Positions 9,001 to 19,300 of a stretch of 64,000 nt of DNA are shown one piece after another. The notes beneath the pieces are model-generated. The model had not been told where the DNA came from, did no database searches, and was given only the letters and a program-made list of their open reading frames with translations. Within the stretch, counting starts at the first letter, position 1, and the number at the start of each line of letters is the position of its first letter. The position numbers and the translations under genes are program-made. The DNA comes from Amycolatopsis marina (GTDB taxonomy: Bacteria; Actinomycetota; Actinomycetes; Mycobacteriales; Pseudonocardiaceae): assembly GCF_900111885.1 (NCBI RefSeq), contig NZ_FOKG01000016.1:90300-154299 (forward strand). The letters run 5' to 3'.

Positions 9001-9128
9001 AGAAGACCAGCGCGCAAGCCGAATTGGCACGCGAAGAGGGCCTCGGCAACGCCCTATTGAAAGGCATCGAGCAACCTAGCGTGTCAGTCGTAGCTTGTGG
9101 AGCCGTCGTGTTATGGCCCGAATCATGA
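6039..9128 (+). CDS. dpdE: DpdE, SNF2/RapA-like DNA helicase-translocase
   Basis: A 1029-residue superfamily 2 ATPase, first gene of the restriction-side operon. Motif I is DEVGLGKT (about 188-195), motif II is IDEAH (267-271), motif III is LLLSATPMRG, and the C-terminal RecA lobe carries EEGRNLQDAHVLVNLD with RIGRLDRFARR (motifs V and VI). The N-terminal 120 residues form a small beta-rich region, like the domain seen in RapA-type proteins. The layout and neighbours match DpdE of the dpd cluster first described in Salmonella Montevideo, where dpdD to dpdK are thought to act against DNA lacking 7-deazaguanine; the precise role is not established. The GTG start (6039) follows GGGCAGG. The 3' end overlaps dpdF. 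Confidence 0.9.
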   Translation: MTTYITSQKYVRSWVKSRSNDLGYGFFRERSANKAVVVYHDIPGVTEERALVPLEEVEPARLPKGTRIWLRGDPYGWWAGEITGAAGFREYHIRVPGLSRDFKVSGDRFIVRWNRPLGDPMMAVASGFCDSPEFYDARRNFRDQILRQRSSSRGFTAVLSAAVELFPHQLDTVARVLSDPVLRYLLADEVGLGKTVEAGLIVRQLILDDADATALVSVPTPLVQQWNAELRNRLLLGHALSAKRVRLITHDQLATGEHLQDHAVVVIDEAHKLKAQLERQPRLRTELQATKGLLLLSATPMRGNLDVFLGLLNLLDPLAFPLHGYAAFEKRVQDRENEAVSLQILTTHRASIRQRSTVLDELLRSHGKDPVVMRLIDTCRNDDLQTSPAWSELSNYVRETYRISRRMVRHRRNTESTEDYPVAGRSALFVPIVDPGREVVDEFLDQYRDHLTACPDRMTFSRTVMHGLGGPHALLRHMQRRLDALANDTAAPAADRYLIEATVAKLNLVGTETRQQLVLDLVDDRLSNELKVVVVATSTDVAKDFYGAARERWPEQLSRHLAVMNPTKREDELDCFLTGLGGRLLVGDHTLEEGRNLQDAHVLVNLDLPLDPNRLEQRIGRLDRFARRTEPAEIVVLTEPESEWVMSHIGLFTDGIGIFEDSVATLQRKLSELLGNLTEQLPEQGRFAFSMDLGELRKELEEERIDVDLLEELESVTAASDFDDAGFAELREAEEDPGELRAAFTQLTSMRGGLGLRPSEHPRTGVVRFPTEPGRSIFGTPHDVAAEVLPLLTQPRAYARSVATSRTGIAPLRLGDPMVDWLEQYLRIDERGRARAVVRPHHGNTVATMWLACDFLIEFDATHLPADTEGVRRRLRRRGDALLPPVIVRTWTDTVGPADDELVVELERPFDNRSDRLLNGKLWEEVLAELPNWQRLCTESGEAALTQVRTMPALTTAPVAATERGRAEVSARLAVLRARAQRLPTEAEKTSAQAELAREEGLGNALLKGIEQPSVSVVACGAVVLWPES

Positions 9129-11650
9129 TCCGCGCTGATCACGAAGTGGATCACGACGAAGTGCTCATCCACCTGTTGCAGGAACCGACGACCGGGTTCG
9201 GGTTCGACGACGATCTGTACAACCGGCTCGCGCACCTTTGTGTGACCGGCGCGGGTAGCGACCTCGACCTCGCGGTGCTTTTCCGCCACCTACTCCGCAG
9301 GTGGTCGCTGCGCGACGACCGCGCCAGCTACGTCACCTGCGCACCAACGATTTCCGCGAGGTTGCGTCGAGTCGCCGACGTGGTGCACCTCAGGGAGGAC
9401 CGCGCCGACCGGTGGTCGGCCGACCCGTGGCGGCCCGACTGGCTTGAGTCTGGCACGCCGGATGCGGCCGCTGCCGCCGGCGCCGAGTTAGGTCGGCGGT
9501 TTCACGGTGAGGCGTTGGCCGCGGACCCGTTCTTCGAGCGGTGCACCGGCTACGACCGTTATCGCACTCCCGGCCAGCGGGTCGCCTGCCGCGCGGTCGT
9601 GTCAGCCCCGGCCAGCAGCACTGTGATCGCGATGCTGCCCACCGGCTCGGGCAAAACTGAGGTCGCCCTCTGCATGGCCGAACAACACAAACACGCGGTG
9701 ACGCTCCTTATCGTGCCCACGGTCGCACTGGCCTACGATTTCGAGCGCCGGTTCCGCGAACACTATGGCAAACGCAATACGAAGATCGACCCGTCGGCTC
9801 TACACTTCGCGTGGACGGCGAGCACCCCGCCGGAGTTGCGGGATCGACTGATGTCCGCTGTCCGAGACGGCACACAACCGTTGCTGGTCACCTCGCCGGA
9901 GTCCGTCACCAGGGCGCTGCGCACACTTCTAGTCGAATCGGCGTCGATCGGACGGTTCGGTGGCCTAGTCATCGATGAAGCGCACCTGGTTACCCAGTGG
10001 GGGCGTGACTTTAGACCGGAGTTCCGCACGTTGGCCGACCTGCGTCGTGACTTGCTCAGCCTGGCCGCCGCCCGCAATCATCCAAGCCCGAAGACTCTGC
10101 TACTCAGCGCGACGTTGGGGTCCTACGAGTTGGAGGATCTCCACGCCCTGTTCGGCAACCCCGGCCCATGCACGCTCGTCGCGGCCAATGCGCTCCGTGC
10201 CGAGCCAGAACTGTGGATCTGCAGTGCCCCCGACGAACAGATCAGGGGAAAGCACGTGCTCGAGGCGCTCGCCCATTTACCACGACCGGCGGTGCTCTAC
10301 GTAACTTCGCCAGATATTGCCAATACTTGGGCACAACGGCTGAAGGCCCGTGGCTACAAACGCATGGCGGTAGTGACCGGCGAGACCAGCACCGAGGACA
10401 GAACGCGCGCCCTGATCGGGCTGCGACACTCACCACCCGATCCATCCACTGTGGATCTTGTGGTGGCGACATCGGCCTTCGGTCTCGGAATTGACAACCC
10501 GCACATCCGGTCCGTGGTGCACGCCTGTCTGCCAGAAACCGTCGATCGCTGGTACCAGGAATTGGGACGCGGCGGTCGCGACGGCGACGTTTCGGTGGGG
10601 CTGCTGGTGACCGCACCGGGTGACCGGGCAGAAGCAGCCAAACTGTGCACGAAGGTGCTGAAACCGACTACCGCCCAGGAACGCTGGGCCGATCTCTGGG
10701 CACACCGCAAGAAGTCGGCGGACAAGACGTTCGTCGACCTGGAGGGCACCCGAGGAGTCGGCGCCGGGTCCTACAATCGTCGGTGGAATGCACAACTGAT
10801 CCAGGGTCTGGTCGAACTGGATGCGATCACCCGGGTCCAGGCTGACGTCGAGGATCGGGCCGAGTTGCAGATCGTAGCGGGGCAAAAGCACGACTGGGTT
10901 CCGCTTAACAAGCGCCGATCCGACCTGTCGGACATCGCGTTCTGGGAACAACGATGGCAGCCATGGCAGAAGGCCGAAGTCGTGCGGTCTAAACAAGCAC
11001 TGGACGCAGCACACTCCCTCGCAAACCAGGCAACGACCGCGTGCCTTGGAATCGCCGCGTCGTACCGGCCTAACTCACGTATTTACGAACTGTTCGGTCA
11101 GGTAGCCGCCGGCGTGGAGCCGTCGACCCCATGCGGGCGGTGTCCAGGCTGCCGGCAGGCCAACATCAGGCCACCCGACGATCCGCCACCGCGGCCGCCG
11201 CAGGCTTGGCCGCTAGACGACCAAGCGACCGTGCGCCTTGACGATCTCGCCGCTGCGGCTTCCGCCCAAGACGGGTTGATTCTGCTGACCACGGACCATC
11301 ATCGTCGACTCGCCGTACCGCTGGCCCACGCTTTGATCCGGAGGGGCGTCCGGCATATCGCCGGCTTGTTGGAGGCTGCGACATCGCACAACGACTGGCT
11401 GTTCCGAGACCCCGAGCCGATAGGTCCGACGGAAGTGACGCCGTGCTCGTCCTTCGTCGTCTACCCACCAGGCAGTCGCGTCTCGGGCACATGGCTGAGC
11501 CCGAATGTGCGTCTGGCGCCACGGAAGGTCGTTGCAACGACCTTCGACGTCCTGCTGCTTGAACGCGATAGTTACATCAACGGCCGTCACGTCGGACGCG
11601 ATCTACGCGCCCTCGACGCGCTGACTGCTCTGGACATCCTCGGGAGCTGA
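9113..11650 (+). CDS. dpdF: DpdF, RecQ-like ATP-dependent helicase
   Basis: An 845-residue superfamily 2 helicase. Motif I is LPTGSGKT (about 175-182), motif II is IDEAHLVTQWG with the RecQ-like aromatic-rich continuation, LLSATL is motif III, and QELGRGGRDGD is motif VI. Near the C-terminus CGRCPGC looks like a zinc-binding cluster comparable to that of RecQ enzymes, followed by a phosphoribosyltransferase-like region (about 700-840). In dpd clusters the RecQ-like protein is DpdF. Two in-frame starts are plausible: ATG 9113, or ATG 9125, which would make an ATGA overlap with the dpdE stop; the earlier one is given. The stop lies 2 bp before dpdG. Confidence 0.88.
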   Translation: MARIMIRADHEVDHDEVLIHLLQEPTTGFGFDDDLYNRLAHLCVTGAGSDLDLAVLFRHLLRRWSLRDDRASYVTCAPTISARLRRVADVVHLREDRADRWSADPWRPDWLESGTPDAAAAAGAELGRRFHGEALAADPFFERCTGYDRYRTPGQRVACRAVVSAPASSTVIAMLPTGSGKTEVALCMAEQHKHAVTLLIVPTVALAYDFERRFREHYGKRNTKIDPSALHFAWTASTPPELRDRLMSAVRDGTQPLLVTSPESVTRALRTLLVESASIGRFGGLVIDEAHLVTQWGRDFRPEFRTLADLRRDLLSLAAARNHPSPKTLLLSATLGSYELEDLHALFGNPGPCTLVAANALRAEPELWICSAPDEQIRGKHVLEALAHLPRPAVLYVTSPDIANTWAQRLKARGYKRMAVVTGETSTEDRTRALIGLRHSPPDPSTVDLVVATSAFGLGIDNPHIRSVVHACLPETVDRWYQELGRGGRDGDVSVGLLVTAPGDRAEAAKLCTKVLKPTTAQERWADLWAHRKKSADKTFVDLEGTRGVGAGSYNRRWNAQLIQGLVELDAITRVQADVEDRAELQIVAGQKHDWVPLNKRRSDLSDIAFWEQRWQPWQKAEVVRSKQALDAAHSLANQATTACLGIAASYRPNSRIYELFGQVAAGVEPSTPCGRCPGCRQANIRPPDDPPPRPPQAWPLDDQATVRLDDLAAAASAQDGLILLTTDHHRRLAVPLAHALIRRGVRHIAGLLEAATSHNDWLFRDPEPIGPTEVTPCSSFVVYPPGSRVSGTWLSPNVRLAPRKVVATTFDVLLLERDSYINGRHVGRDLRALDALTALDILGS

Positions 11651-11652
11651 AC

Positions 11653-12546
11653 ATGGACTACTTGACAACGCACAACCTAGCCAGCGTGCCAGCTTTGTTC
11701 GTGATCTGCCGGTATCTAGCAACACGGCGTCGCGGCGAGACAATGGAAGCGCTGAAGGATGCCTTGGCACCCGCCGCCGTGACGGCGAGAGAAGACAATG
11801 CGGCACCTGGCGTCCTCAAGGCGTCGCTGGAGGTCGGTGTGGATCTCGGACTCCTCGAGGCGGACGGTCGAGGTGACCGTCGCGTGTGGACACTGCGGGA
11901 GACGGTCGCGAGCCAGATCCGGGCATCGTCATCAATTGACTCCAGCCCCTTTCGCAGCCTCGTGCTGAGACGTCTGGGTGCGACGGCCTTGGCCGCCGTC
12001 GAGGCAGGAAAGCGTCCGCCAGATGTGGCGTTAGCGCTCATTTGGCTGCTCCGGCAGGATCCGCTGGCTCCCATGGGACGTACCTGGGATGACGGCCTGG
12101 AGACCGCATTCAAGCAGGCGGGACTCGGGTCGACGATCAAAGGCGCTGAGCGCTGGCTAGCGTTCTTGCGGTGGGCTCGCTCGCTCGGGCTGATCACGTT
12201 CATCCCGTCAGGAACCCGCAAGGAACATGTGCTCGTCGACCCCAGCGAGGCCGTCGCCAACGTTCTCCATGAGATGCCCGACACGGCTGCGGCGAGACAA
12301 TGGTTCGCGCGACTGATCTCGATGGTGCCGCTGCTCGGCGACCCACGCCTGGTGGCGGAACTGCCCATGAGCCAGGATGTCGACGACGGCGTCTCCGATT
12401 CTGCGGCGCTGGCGATGCACAAGTTGGAACGGTCGGGGCGGCTGCGACTGATCGCGTCCGATGACGCCGCAGACGCGGTCGTGTTGTCGCTGGGGAAGAA
12501 CCCGCGGCGCATCGGACAGATCCAAGTTCTACGGGGGAGCGCATGA
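11653..12546 (+). CDS. dpdG: DpdG
   Basis: A 297-residue soluble protein with no enzyme motif. It is predicted mostly helical, with wHTH-like segments: LEVGVDLGLLEADGRGDRRV near residue 60-80 and a second block near 160-200 (FLRWARSLGLITFIP). It starts with ATG 2 bp after dpdF and ends in an ATGA overlap with dpdH, so it is made in step with both. Placement between the RecQ-like helicase and the large ATPase matches DpdG of the known clusters. Its molecular role is unknown; it could be a DNA-binding subunit. The name rests on order and size as well as general family resemblance. Confidence 0.8.
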   Translation: MDYLTTHNLASVPALFVICRYLATRRRGETMEALKDALAPAAVTAREDNAAPGVLKASLEVGVDLGLLEADGRGDRRVWTLRETVASQIRASSSIDSSPFRSLVLRRLGATALAAVEAGKRPPDVALALIWLLRQDPLAPMGRTWDDGLETAFKQAGLGSTIKGAERWLAFLRWARSLGLITFIPSGTRKEHVLVDPSEAVANVLHEMPDTAAARQWFARLISMVPLLGDPRLVAELPMSQDVDDGVSDSAALAMHKLERSGRLRLIASDDAADAVVLSLGKNPRRIGQIQVLRGSA

Positions 12547-15500
12547 CCAGCACGATGAAGAACTTCCGGTGCTGGACGCTAGAGTCGGTCAGCAAGACAG
12601 TGTACTCCGACATCGGCCAGTTGCCGGCCGACGCCGACGCGGTGTTCCTCGCCGCCCACACGCCGATGATCTTGTCCCATCTGCGGGGCGAGGAACTGCC
12701 GGACGCTGGCTCAGGAGAGGAGCAGGTGCTCAGTGCGCTCCTGTCCGGCGTAGGCGATCTGGATCGGAACACGCTGATCGCAGTCACCGGTAATTCAGGT
12801 GCAGGAAAGAGCCACGTCGTGCGGTGGGCGCACGCGCATCTTGACCAGGTCGACGAGCGATTCCATGTTCTATACGTGCCCCGAGCGGTGCAGACGATCC
12901 GCGAACTGCTTAGGCGCATCGTCGCCGGCCTGCCCGGAGACGGCGGGCAGGAGTTCATGAAGCGTGTGGACGCGGCGGTGGGCAGCAAGTCTCCAGGCGA
13001 ACTGCGAGACCGCGTGCTGGAAGAGATCCGACTCGCACTGACGTGGACCCTGGACCACCATCCGCCTCAGGATGGTGAGGACGCAGACCAGGCGTCTGCT
13101 CGGGAAGAGCGAAACAACCTGCTCGGTGTCCCGGACGACCAGGGCAAGCGACGCGACGGATTGGCGGACCTGCTCGCTCTTCCACAGGTGAACCGGACGA
13201 TGCTGCGGACCGACGGTCTATTGGACCGGGTCGTCGGGTCGGTGTTCGAGCAGATCTCGCGCCGCGACGGCCAACAGGACGAGTTCACCGAGGAGGATCT
13301 CCCGATCCGCGAAGCCGGACTGCGTAAGGCGCTCGCCCGGAACCCCGAACTCGCCGACCTGTGGAGCATTGTCGTACGGGACCCACAACCGGCCCTATCA
13401 CTGCTCGACGAGGCCGTGCGGCACGCGCTACCGAGCGCACTAGGGTTGACGACACACCACGGCGAGACCCTCGACATTCTGTTCCGGCAGTCCCGGCAAC
13501 TACTCCGCCAGCAGGGCAAAGAACTCGTGCTGCTCTTCGAGGATCTCGCGCAGTTCGGCCTCATCGACGGCGAGTTGTACGACCAGTTCGTCATCCAACC
13601 AGGCGAGGACTTCGCGCCGCTGCGCGTGCTCTTCGCGGTGACGGATGGACCCTACGCCAAGCTCGAGCAAACGGTCGCGACGCGCATCACACACCAGTTC
13701 CGGGTGGAATCGACCGCGGTCACCGACCACGAGACGTTCGTGGCGCGCTACCTGAACCTTGTGCGTGTCGGACGCTCTGACGTCGAATCTTCATGGGCTG
13801 AGGCCCACGCCGCAGATCGCGACGGCCACTGGCTGCGCAACGCCTGCGACACTTTATCCAACGGCCTGCCGTGCCAGTTCCGGGATGAGTGCCACCGCGC
13901 GTTCGGCGCCGTGGACGTCCCCGGATTGGGGCACGTCGGGATGTATCCATACAACGAAGTGGCGTTGCGCCGAGCGGTGCGCGGGCGCGGGGAAAAGCCT
14001 ACGCCGCGCGACATCTTGGACGTCTCCGTCCGGGAGGTACTCATCGAGGCCGATGTACATATCAGCAACGGCACCTATCCGCATCCGCGTGTTCGCGAGC
14101 GCTTCGACTTCACTGCATTCATGCCGAAGGGTGCCTTGCTCGGAGACCGAAGCGGCGAGGAAGCAGACCGGCTTTATCGTGCCTTGGTTGTCTGGGGCGA
14201 CGAATCGAGCCTTCAACCGACTGTGGCGGAGGCGTTCTCACTCAGCGTGCCGCCTGAGGTGGGACAGCGGACAGCGACGAAGGCTCGCGCTCCATCGCCG
14301 AGTCCAGCGCCCGCCGCGAAAGCAACCAGCTCAGACGGGCTGGCCAGGGCGACCGGGTCATCCCCGCTTCAGCCACTATTTCAGTGGCAGAACGGCGAGC
14401 GACTGCCCAACAGCGACGCCGACATGTACCGGGCAATTCTCACCAAGATGGTCGCGGCCAGGGTTGACCTCAGCCAAGGCCTGTTCCACACGGCAAGTGG
14501 CACCGGATCAGTGCTGTTGAAGGACTTGTTCCACGGGTATTCCTTTGTCCTGGAGGACGCTCGCGGTCGAGAGCCTGCGAAGTCGAGCGTTCGGTTCGAT
14601 ATCACGCGAGGCCATGACGACGTGCGGGTACTGATGGCCGCGAAATGGTTCGCCGATCACGGCCATTGGAAATCGAACGAGGGGATGTGGCCGTTCCCAG
14701 AAGGCTCCGATCCGGTCGAGTTGATGCTGACCCTGGAGCAGCGCCTCGACGAGTGGGCTGACGAAGTTCGCAAGGCCTTCGTTAGCCGGGTACACGGACG
14801 TGATCTAGTACGCGCCGCCATCGGTGTCCGTGCTGTCGCGCTGCTTGCGGCAGGAGCGGTGACACCGGACAAGCTCGGGGGCGTCAACGACGTCCTGCAG
14901 GCCAAGATTCACGCGGCAGCCGATGGGGCTGTGTGGGAGCGCGTCGATCAGTTAGCGATTGAGTCGGTGAACGAAGCCTCCGCGGCGGAATTGATCGGGC
15001 AGTTCGCAGCTGTGCGGCAAGGCGGAGGCGATCCGCAACTTGTTGACATAGTCGAACTCGAGAGCGGCCTCAGCGACGTCCTACGCAACCCGACCGGCCA
15101 TCTGCGATGGGTGGCCGAGACGTTTGGCGACGCCAGCGCATCATTAGCACTGACGGCACGCAACCTGGTAGCCGAGATCGAGAAGGCCGCCCCTGCGCAG
15201 CATTCCAAACTGGTGGCCGCGGTGACCTTGCTCGAGACAGAGTTGGACGGGCGCAGACCCGTCCAAGTCGCCCGTGCTGCCCACGACGTCGGCCGACGAG
15301 CGCTTGAGACCGGGCTGTTCCGACCGGCCGATGGCTGGGCGGACTTCGAGGAGGCGGTTGACGACGTGGCGGGCCTGCCTGCTGGACTTCCGCTCGGCTG
15401 GCGAGGCGGAGACGATCGCTCCGAGGCCGACGAAACACTTCTGGTTCAGGGCTGGGGCCGCGCGGCCATCCGTGGAGCGCGAGCGCTCGCCCTACTGCGC

Positions 15501-15647
15501 GATGATCTCGCCGCGACTCGGGTCGAATGCGCCCGAAACGATGCGACGGCCGGCGACATCGAGCAGCACAGCCAGGAGCTCCGCAGCCGGCTCGATCTCA
15601 TCCGTCAACACCTCGATGCGTTGAGCTCGGAGGTTGATCGTGCCTAA
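12543..15647 (+). CDS. dpdH: DpdH, large P-loop ATPase
   Basis: A 1034-residue protein with a clear Walker A GNSGAGKS (83-90) and a Walker B-like strand ELVLLFEDLAQFG (about 325-337), which is the AAA/STAND-like layout of nucleotide-driven defence ATPases. The N-terminal segment (MILSHLRGEEL) is like other ATPases of defence loci that load onto DNA. The middle contains a cysteine pair in TLSNGLPCQFRDECHRAFG. The C-terminal 50 residues form a likely coiled coil (EQHSQELRSRLDLIRQHLDA). It overlaps dpdG by 4 bp (ATGA) and dpdI by 8 bp. In dpd clusters DpdH is required for the restriction phenotype rather than for the base modification; its action is not known. Confidence 0.87.
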   Translation: MTSTMKNFRCWTLESVSKTVYSDIGQLPADADAVFLAAHTPMILSHLRGEELPDAGSGEEQVLSALLSGVGDLDRNTLIAVTGNSGAGKSHVVRWAHAHLDQVDERFHVLYVPRAVQTIRELLRRIVAGLPGDGGQEFMKRVDAAVGSKSPGELRDRVLEEIRLALTWTLDHHPPQDGEDADQASAREERNNLLGVPDDQGKRRDGLADLLALPQVNRTMLRTDGLLDRVVGSVFEQISRRDGQQDEFTEEDLPIREAGLRKALARNPELADLWSIVVRDPQPALSLLDEAVRHALPSALGLTTHHGETLDILFRQSRQLLRQQGKELVLLFEDLAQFGLIDGELYDQFVIQPGEDFAPLRVLFAVTDGPYAKLEQTVATRITHQFRVESTAVTDHETFVARYLNLVRVGRSDVESSWAEAHAADRDGHWLRNACDTLSNGLPCQFRDECHRAFGAVDVPGLGHVGMYPYNEVALRRAVRGRGEKPTPRDILDVSVREVLIEADVHISNGTYPHPRVRERFDFTAFMPKGALLGDRSGEEADRLYRALVVWGDESSLQPTVAEAFSLSVPPEVGQRTATKARAPSPSPAPAAKATSSDGLARATGSSPLQPLFQWQNGERLPNSDADMYRAILTKMVAARVDLSQGLFHTASGTGSVLLKDLFHGYSFVLEDARGREPAKSSVRFDITRGHDDVRVLMAAKWFADHGHWKSNEGMWPFPEGSDPVELMLTLEQRLDEWADEVRKAFVSRVHGRDLVRAAIGVRAVALLAAGAVTPDKLGGVNDVLQAKIHAAADGAVWERVDQLAIESVNEASAAELIGQFAAVRQGGGDPQLVDIVELESGLSDVLRNPTGHLRWVAETFGDASASLALTARNLVAEIEKAAPAQHSKLVAAVTLLETELDGRRPVQVARAAHDVGRRALETGLFRPADGWADFEEAVDDVAGLPAGLPLGWRGGDDRSEADETLLVQGWGRAAIRGARALALLRDDLAATRVECARNDATAGDIEQHSQELRSRLDLIRQHLDALSSEVDRA

Positions 15648-16332
15648 CGCCGGACCAGAGTGGATCTCCGCGACAAAGCTTGCTGTCGATCGGGCCAGCG
15701 ACGCGGTGCAGGCGCACAAGGAACTCACAGTATTGAGCGACGCACTCAAAGAATTCGACGCTGCCCTCGAGAAACTTGCCAAAATACGGCAGGCCAGTGC
15801 GTTAGGTCGCGGAGAGTGGTGGCCTGGCCTCGACATCCCCTCGGAACTGTGGTTCGGTCTGGACGTCGCACGCCGGGAACTTTCGAGCCGGAAACTCAAC
15901 CCCGCGGTCAAACAGCTGAACACGTTTGTCAAACAATCCAAGCGCTCACTCGAAGTGGCGTGGAGCAATCATGTGCGCGCCCGTACCGGACATATTGCCG
16001 AGCTCCACGAGTTGGCCGAAGTCCTGACCGAAGGCAGTCGCCCCGCCGACGTCGCCAGGGATCTAAGGCAGGCCCGCGAGTCCCTGAACGGCCTGCAGCG
16101 AGGCCTGCCTGACGCTGATGCGGTGCGCAGGCTCAATGAAGCCATGGCGCAATACGAAGCATTCGAGTCCGCGTTGCCACCGGCTGTTAATGCTTTCGTA
16201 TCCGCCGTAGCGCGCGGCGGTGCGTCGATCAGGGCCGCGGATGCCGAGGTCATCGCCTGGCTGACCGACAACGGCGCGTTGGATAACTTCAAGATCGTTG
16301 CGGGTGCGCCACCAGAGGTGGCGCGTGGATGA
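15640..16332 (+). CDS. dpdI: DpdI
   Basis: A 230-residue helical protein without known motifs. Long amphipathic helices are visible (LSDALKEFDAALEKLAKIRQ, LNTFVKQSKRSLEVAWSNHV), so a coiled-coil or scaffold role is plausible. The GTG at 15640 is chosen because GGAGG precedes it by eight bases; it overlaps the end of dpdH, and its own stop overlaps the GTG of dpdJ. It corresponds by position and size to DpdI, between the DpdH ATPase and the DpdJ helicase. Function unknown; the tight overlaps suggest that it binds one of those two proteins. Confidence 0.75.
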   Translation: MPNAGPEWISATKLAVDRASDAVQAHKELTVLSDALKEFDAALEKLAKIRQASALGRGEWWPGLDIPSELWFGLDVARRELSSRKLNPAVKQLNTFVKQSKRSLEVAWSNHVRARTGHIAELHELAEVLTEGSRPADVARDLRQARESLNGLQRGLPDADAVRRLNEAMAQYEAFESALPPAVNAFVSAVARGGASIRAADAEVIAWLTDNGALDNFKIVAGAPPEVARG

Positions 16333-19300
16333 GACGATTCTCGACGCCCTTACGGCCGTCGAACTACGCGAGGCGCGCCTGCTCTCCTGGGGCGCGGTCG
16401 GGGCCGAGTGGGACCAACGCGAGATCCTCGCCGTGCTGTCCGAGTACGGGCCACCGGACGAAATGCTCCGGCAACTCGTCGATGCGGCGCTCGTAGTGCA
16501 GACGCCCAGCGGCGGCTATCGCACCCGCAGCGCCGAGACCGTCCGCCTCATTGCCACGCTACGGCAGGTGTTCCGCGGACAACGCGCCAGCGACGGCAAG
16601 CCACTCGTTTTGGACCACAGGTTCCTGCATCGAACCCGCCGACGTCCCCGCCGTGACGTGCCGGTCGGCGAAATCCTGGCGGAGTTGCGCCACTCGCTCG
16701 GAACCATCGGCTTGACCACGGCCGAGAGACTCATGCCGGCAGAGCTATCCGGCTTTCAGAAACGGAGCGCAATTGGCGTCCTGAACGCGCTGGGACAGAC
16801 CCAGCCGACCGGAGTCATGGTCACAGCGGGCACCGGCAGCGGCAAGACCCTGGCCTTCTACCTGCCGATGCTGGCATGGTTGGCCGATCGAGCCAGCCAG
16901 AGCCAGCAGGCTTCAACAATCGCGCTTGCGCTCTATCCACGAAACGAGTTGCTCAAGGACCAATTGCGTACGCTGCTCGGCTACGCCATGCGTATCGCCG
17001 CTCCGGAGCCGACGGCCCCTGTGCTCAGTCTGGCGACGTGGTTTGGTCCCACGCCCTTGAACGCGAACGCGGTCCGCCAGGGACGGGCGGAGGGATGGGT
17101 GAAGCGCGGGCGTGGATTCGTCTGCCCCTACTTGCGTTGCCTGGACTGTGACTCCGACCTTCTGTGGCTCGATTCCGATCTTGCCCGAGAGCGCGAGGCC
17201 GAGCGACTCGTGTGCAGCGCGCGATCATGTAGCGGCGTTGTCGATGGCCGTTTCCTGAGGCTCACCCGCGAAAGCGCTCGGCGAAACCCAGCACACCTGA
17301 TGTTGAGCACCACCGAGTCGCTCAATCGTCAACTCTCCGCTCCAGGCAACCTCAGTGCGTTCGGCGTTCGGCCGTCCAGTCTGAAAGCCGTGTTGCTCGA
17401 CGAGGTGCACACCTACGAAGGCACAACAGGCGCGCAGAATGCCGTGCTGCTACGCCGCTTGAAGCACGCCCTCAGACGAAATCCAGTCTGGGTGGGGCTC
17501 TCGGCGACCCTGCGCAACGCGGGCGAGTTCTTTGCGCGACTGGTCGACCTTAAGGCCGGCGAAGTGACTGTGGTCCAGCCAGCCGCCGAAGAGTTGGAGG
17601 ACTCGGGTGCGGAATATTTGCTGGCAGTTAGGAGCGATCCGTATTCGAAAGCCGGCACGCTCTCGACGAGCATCCAAACCTGCATGGTGCTGGCGCGCAG
17701 TCTGGACAGCGCTAGGCCGAACCCATTTGATCCGCCCCCCTTGTCGGAAGGCATCTTCGGCAGTCGATTGTTTGCCTTCACCGACAAACTCGATAGCACC
17801 AACCGTTTGTTCTGGAGCCTGCTCGACGCCGAGGGATGGAGTTGGCCGCATGTACCGGCGGACTCCAAGCGACCACTGACATTGTCCCACCTACGCGCAG
17901 AGATGCAGGACCGGGTGGCGCCCGATCGTCGAGAAGACGCGACCGCGCGCAACCCCGATGGCCAATGGTGGTGGCTACCTGAGTTGCTGGGTCACGGCGT
18001 AGAGGCCGATCGGCAGGTAGAGGTGGACCGCGTGAGCTCTCAAGATCGTGGCGTGTCCGGCGACGCGCAAGTCGTCGTGGCGACGGCGACGCTCGAGGTC
18101 GGTTTCGACGACGAACGCGTCGGTGCTGTAGTACAGCACAAGGCCCCGCACGACGCCGCCCAATTCCTGCAGCGCAAGGGGCGAGCGGGCCGAAACTTGA
18201 TCACGCGGCCGTGGACCGTCGTTGTCCTCAGTGACTGGGGCCGGGATCGGCAGGCGTGGGAGGCGTATGACGCGCTGTTCGATCCCGACCTGCCGCCTCG
18301 AAACCTGCCCATCGAGAATTTGTACGTACTGCGGATCCAGGCCGTTTACGCGCTCATGGACTGGCTTGCAGCCGAACTGCGTTACTCAGGTTGGAATTCG
18401 ACATGGAGAGACCTCGCTGGGCCAGCATCAGCGCTGAATCGGGACAACAACGCTCGCCAGTTAGAAACCCGCCAACGTCAGCAACGTCTGTCTGAATTGC
18501 TGGCGGGACTGCTCCGCCCTGGACCCGAGAGGCAGGGATTACGTCGTCATCTGCGCAATGCGCTCAGCCTGCGTGGGGGCGAGGTCGACGAGTCAATCAT
18601 CGACAGCGTGCTGTGGGATCCGCCGAGGCCACTGCTGCTAGCAGTTGTGCCGACGATACGCCGTCAGTTGGAGGAGCAGTGGCGCGGCGAGGAGCCGGCG
18701 GCTGATGACTTGGGTCTGCGCACTCGCACGCCACTGCGGTCGTTCGTGCCCGGCAACCTGTTCGACGACCTGCTCGTCCCCGATGTCGAGTTACTGGTTC
18801 CGGGCAGACGGGGACAGGCGGATGTGGAGCACCTGCCCGCCCTGCGTGCATTACGTGAGTTCGCCCCAGGCAACGTGACTCGGCACTTTGGCATCTGGGC
18901 GGCCAACAAGCGGCACTGGATCACGTTGCCTCCGCGCCCGTCGGACGGTTCGCCGATGCGTGTCGACCTGGAAACGCTCTACGGCGTCGAATCGCCAACT
19001 GACACGGTGGACATCAACGGCACTCAGGTAGAGATCTATCCGCCGCGTGCCGCCACCTTAGAGCCAGTTCCTGAACCAGTGAAGGACTACTCGTCGGTTC
19101 AGCCGGACTGGGAGTTCGACGCGGTCGAACTCGGGACCGGGACCGATGTCCGCTTGGGCCGTCGCACCGACCGGATTCTGGCGGGTTTGACCGCGCACGT
19201 GCACGTACAGGGCGGTGGCGCACGGATAATGCGGTTCGCCCGCACCGCCAGCGGTACTGTATGGGATCCGACGGGCCGACCAGTCCAACTGCAGTACGGG

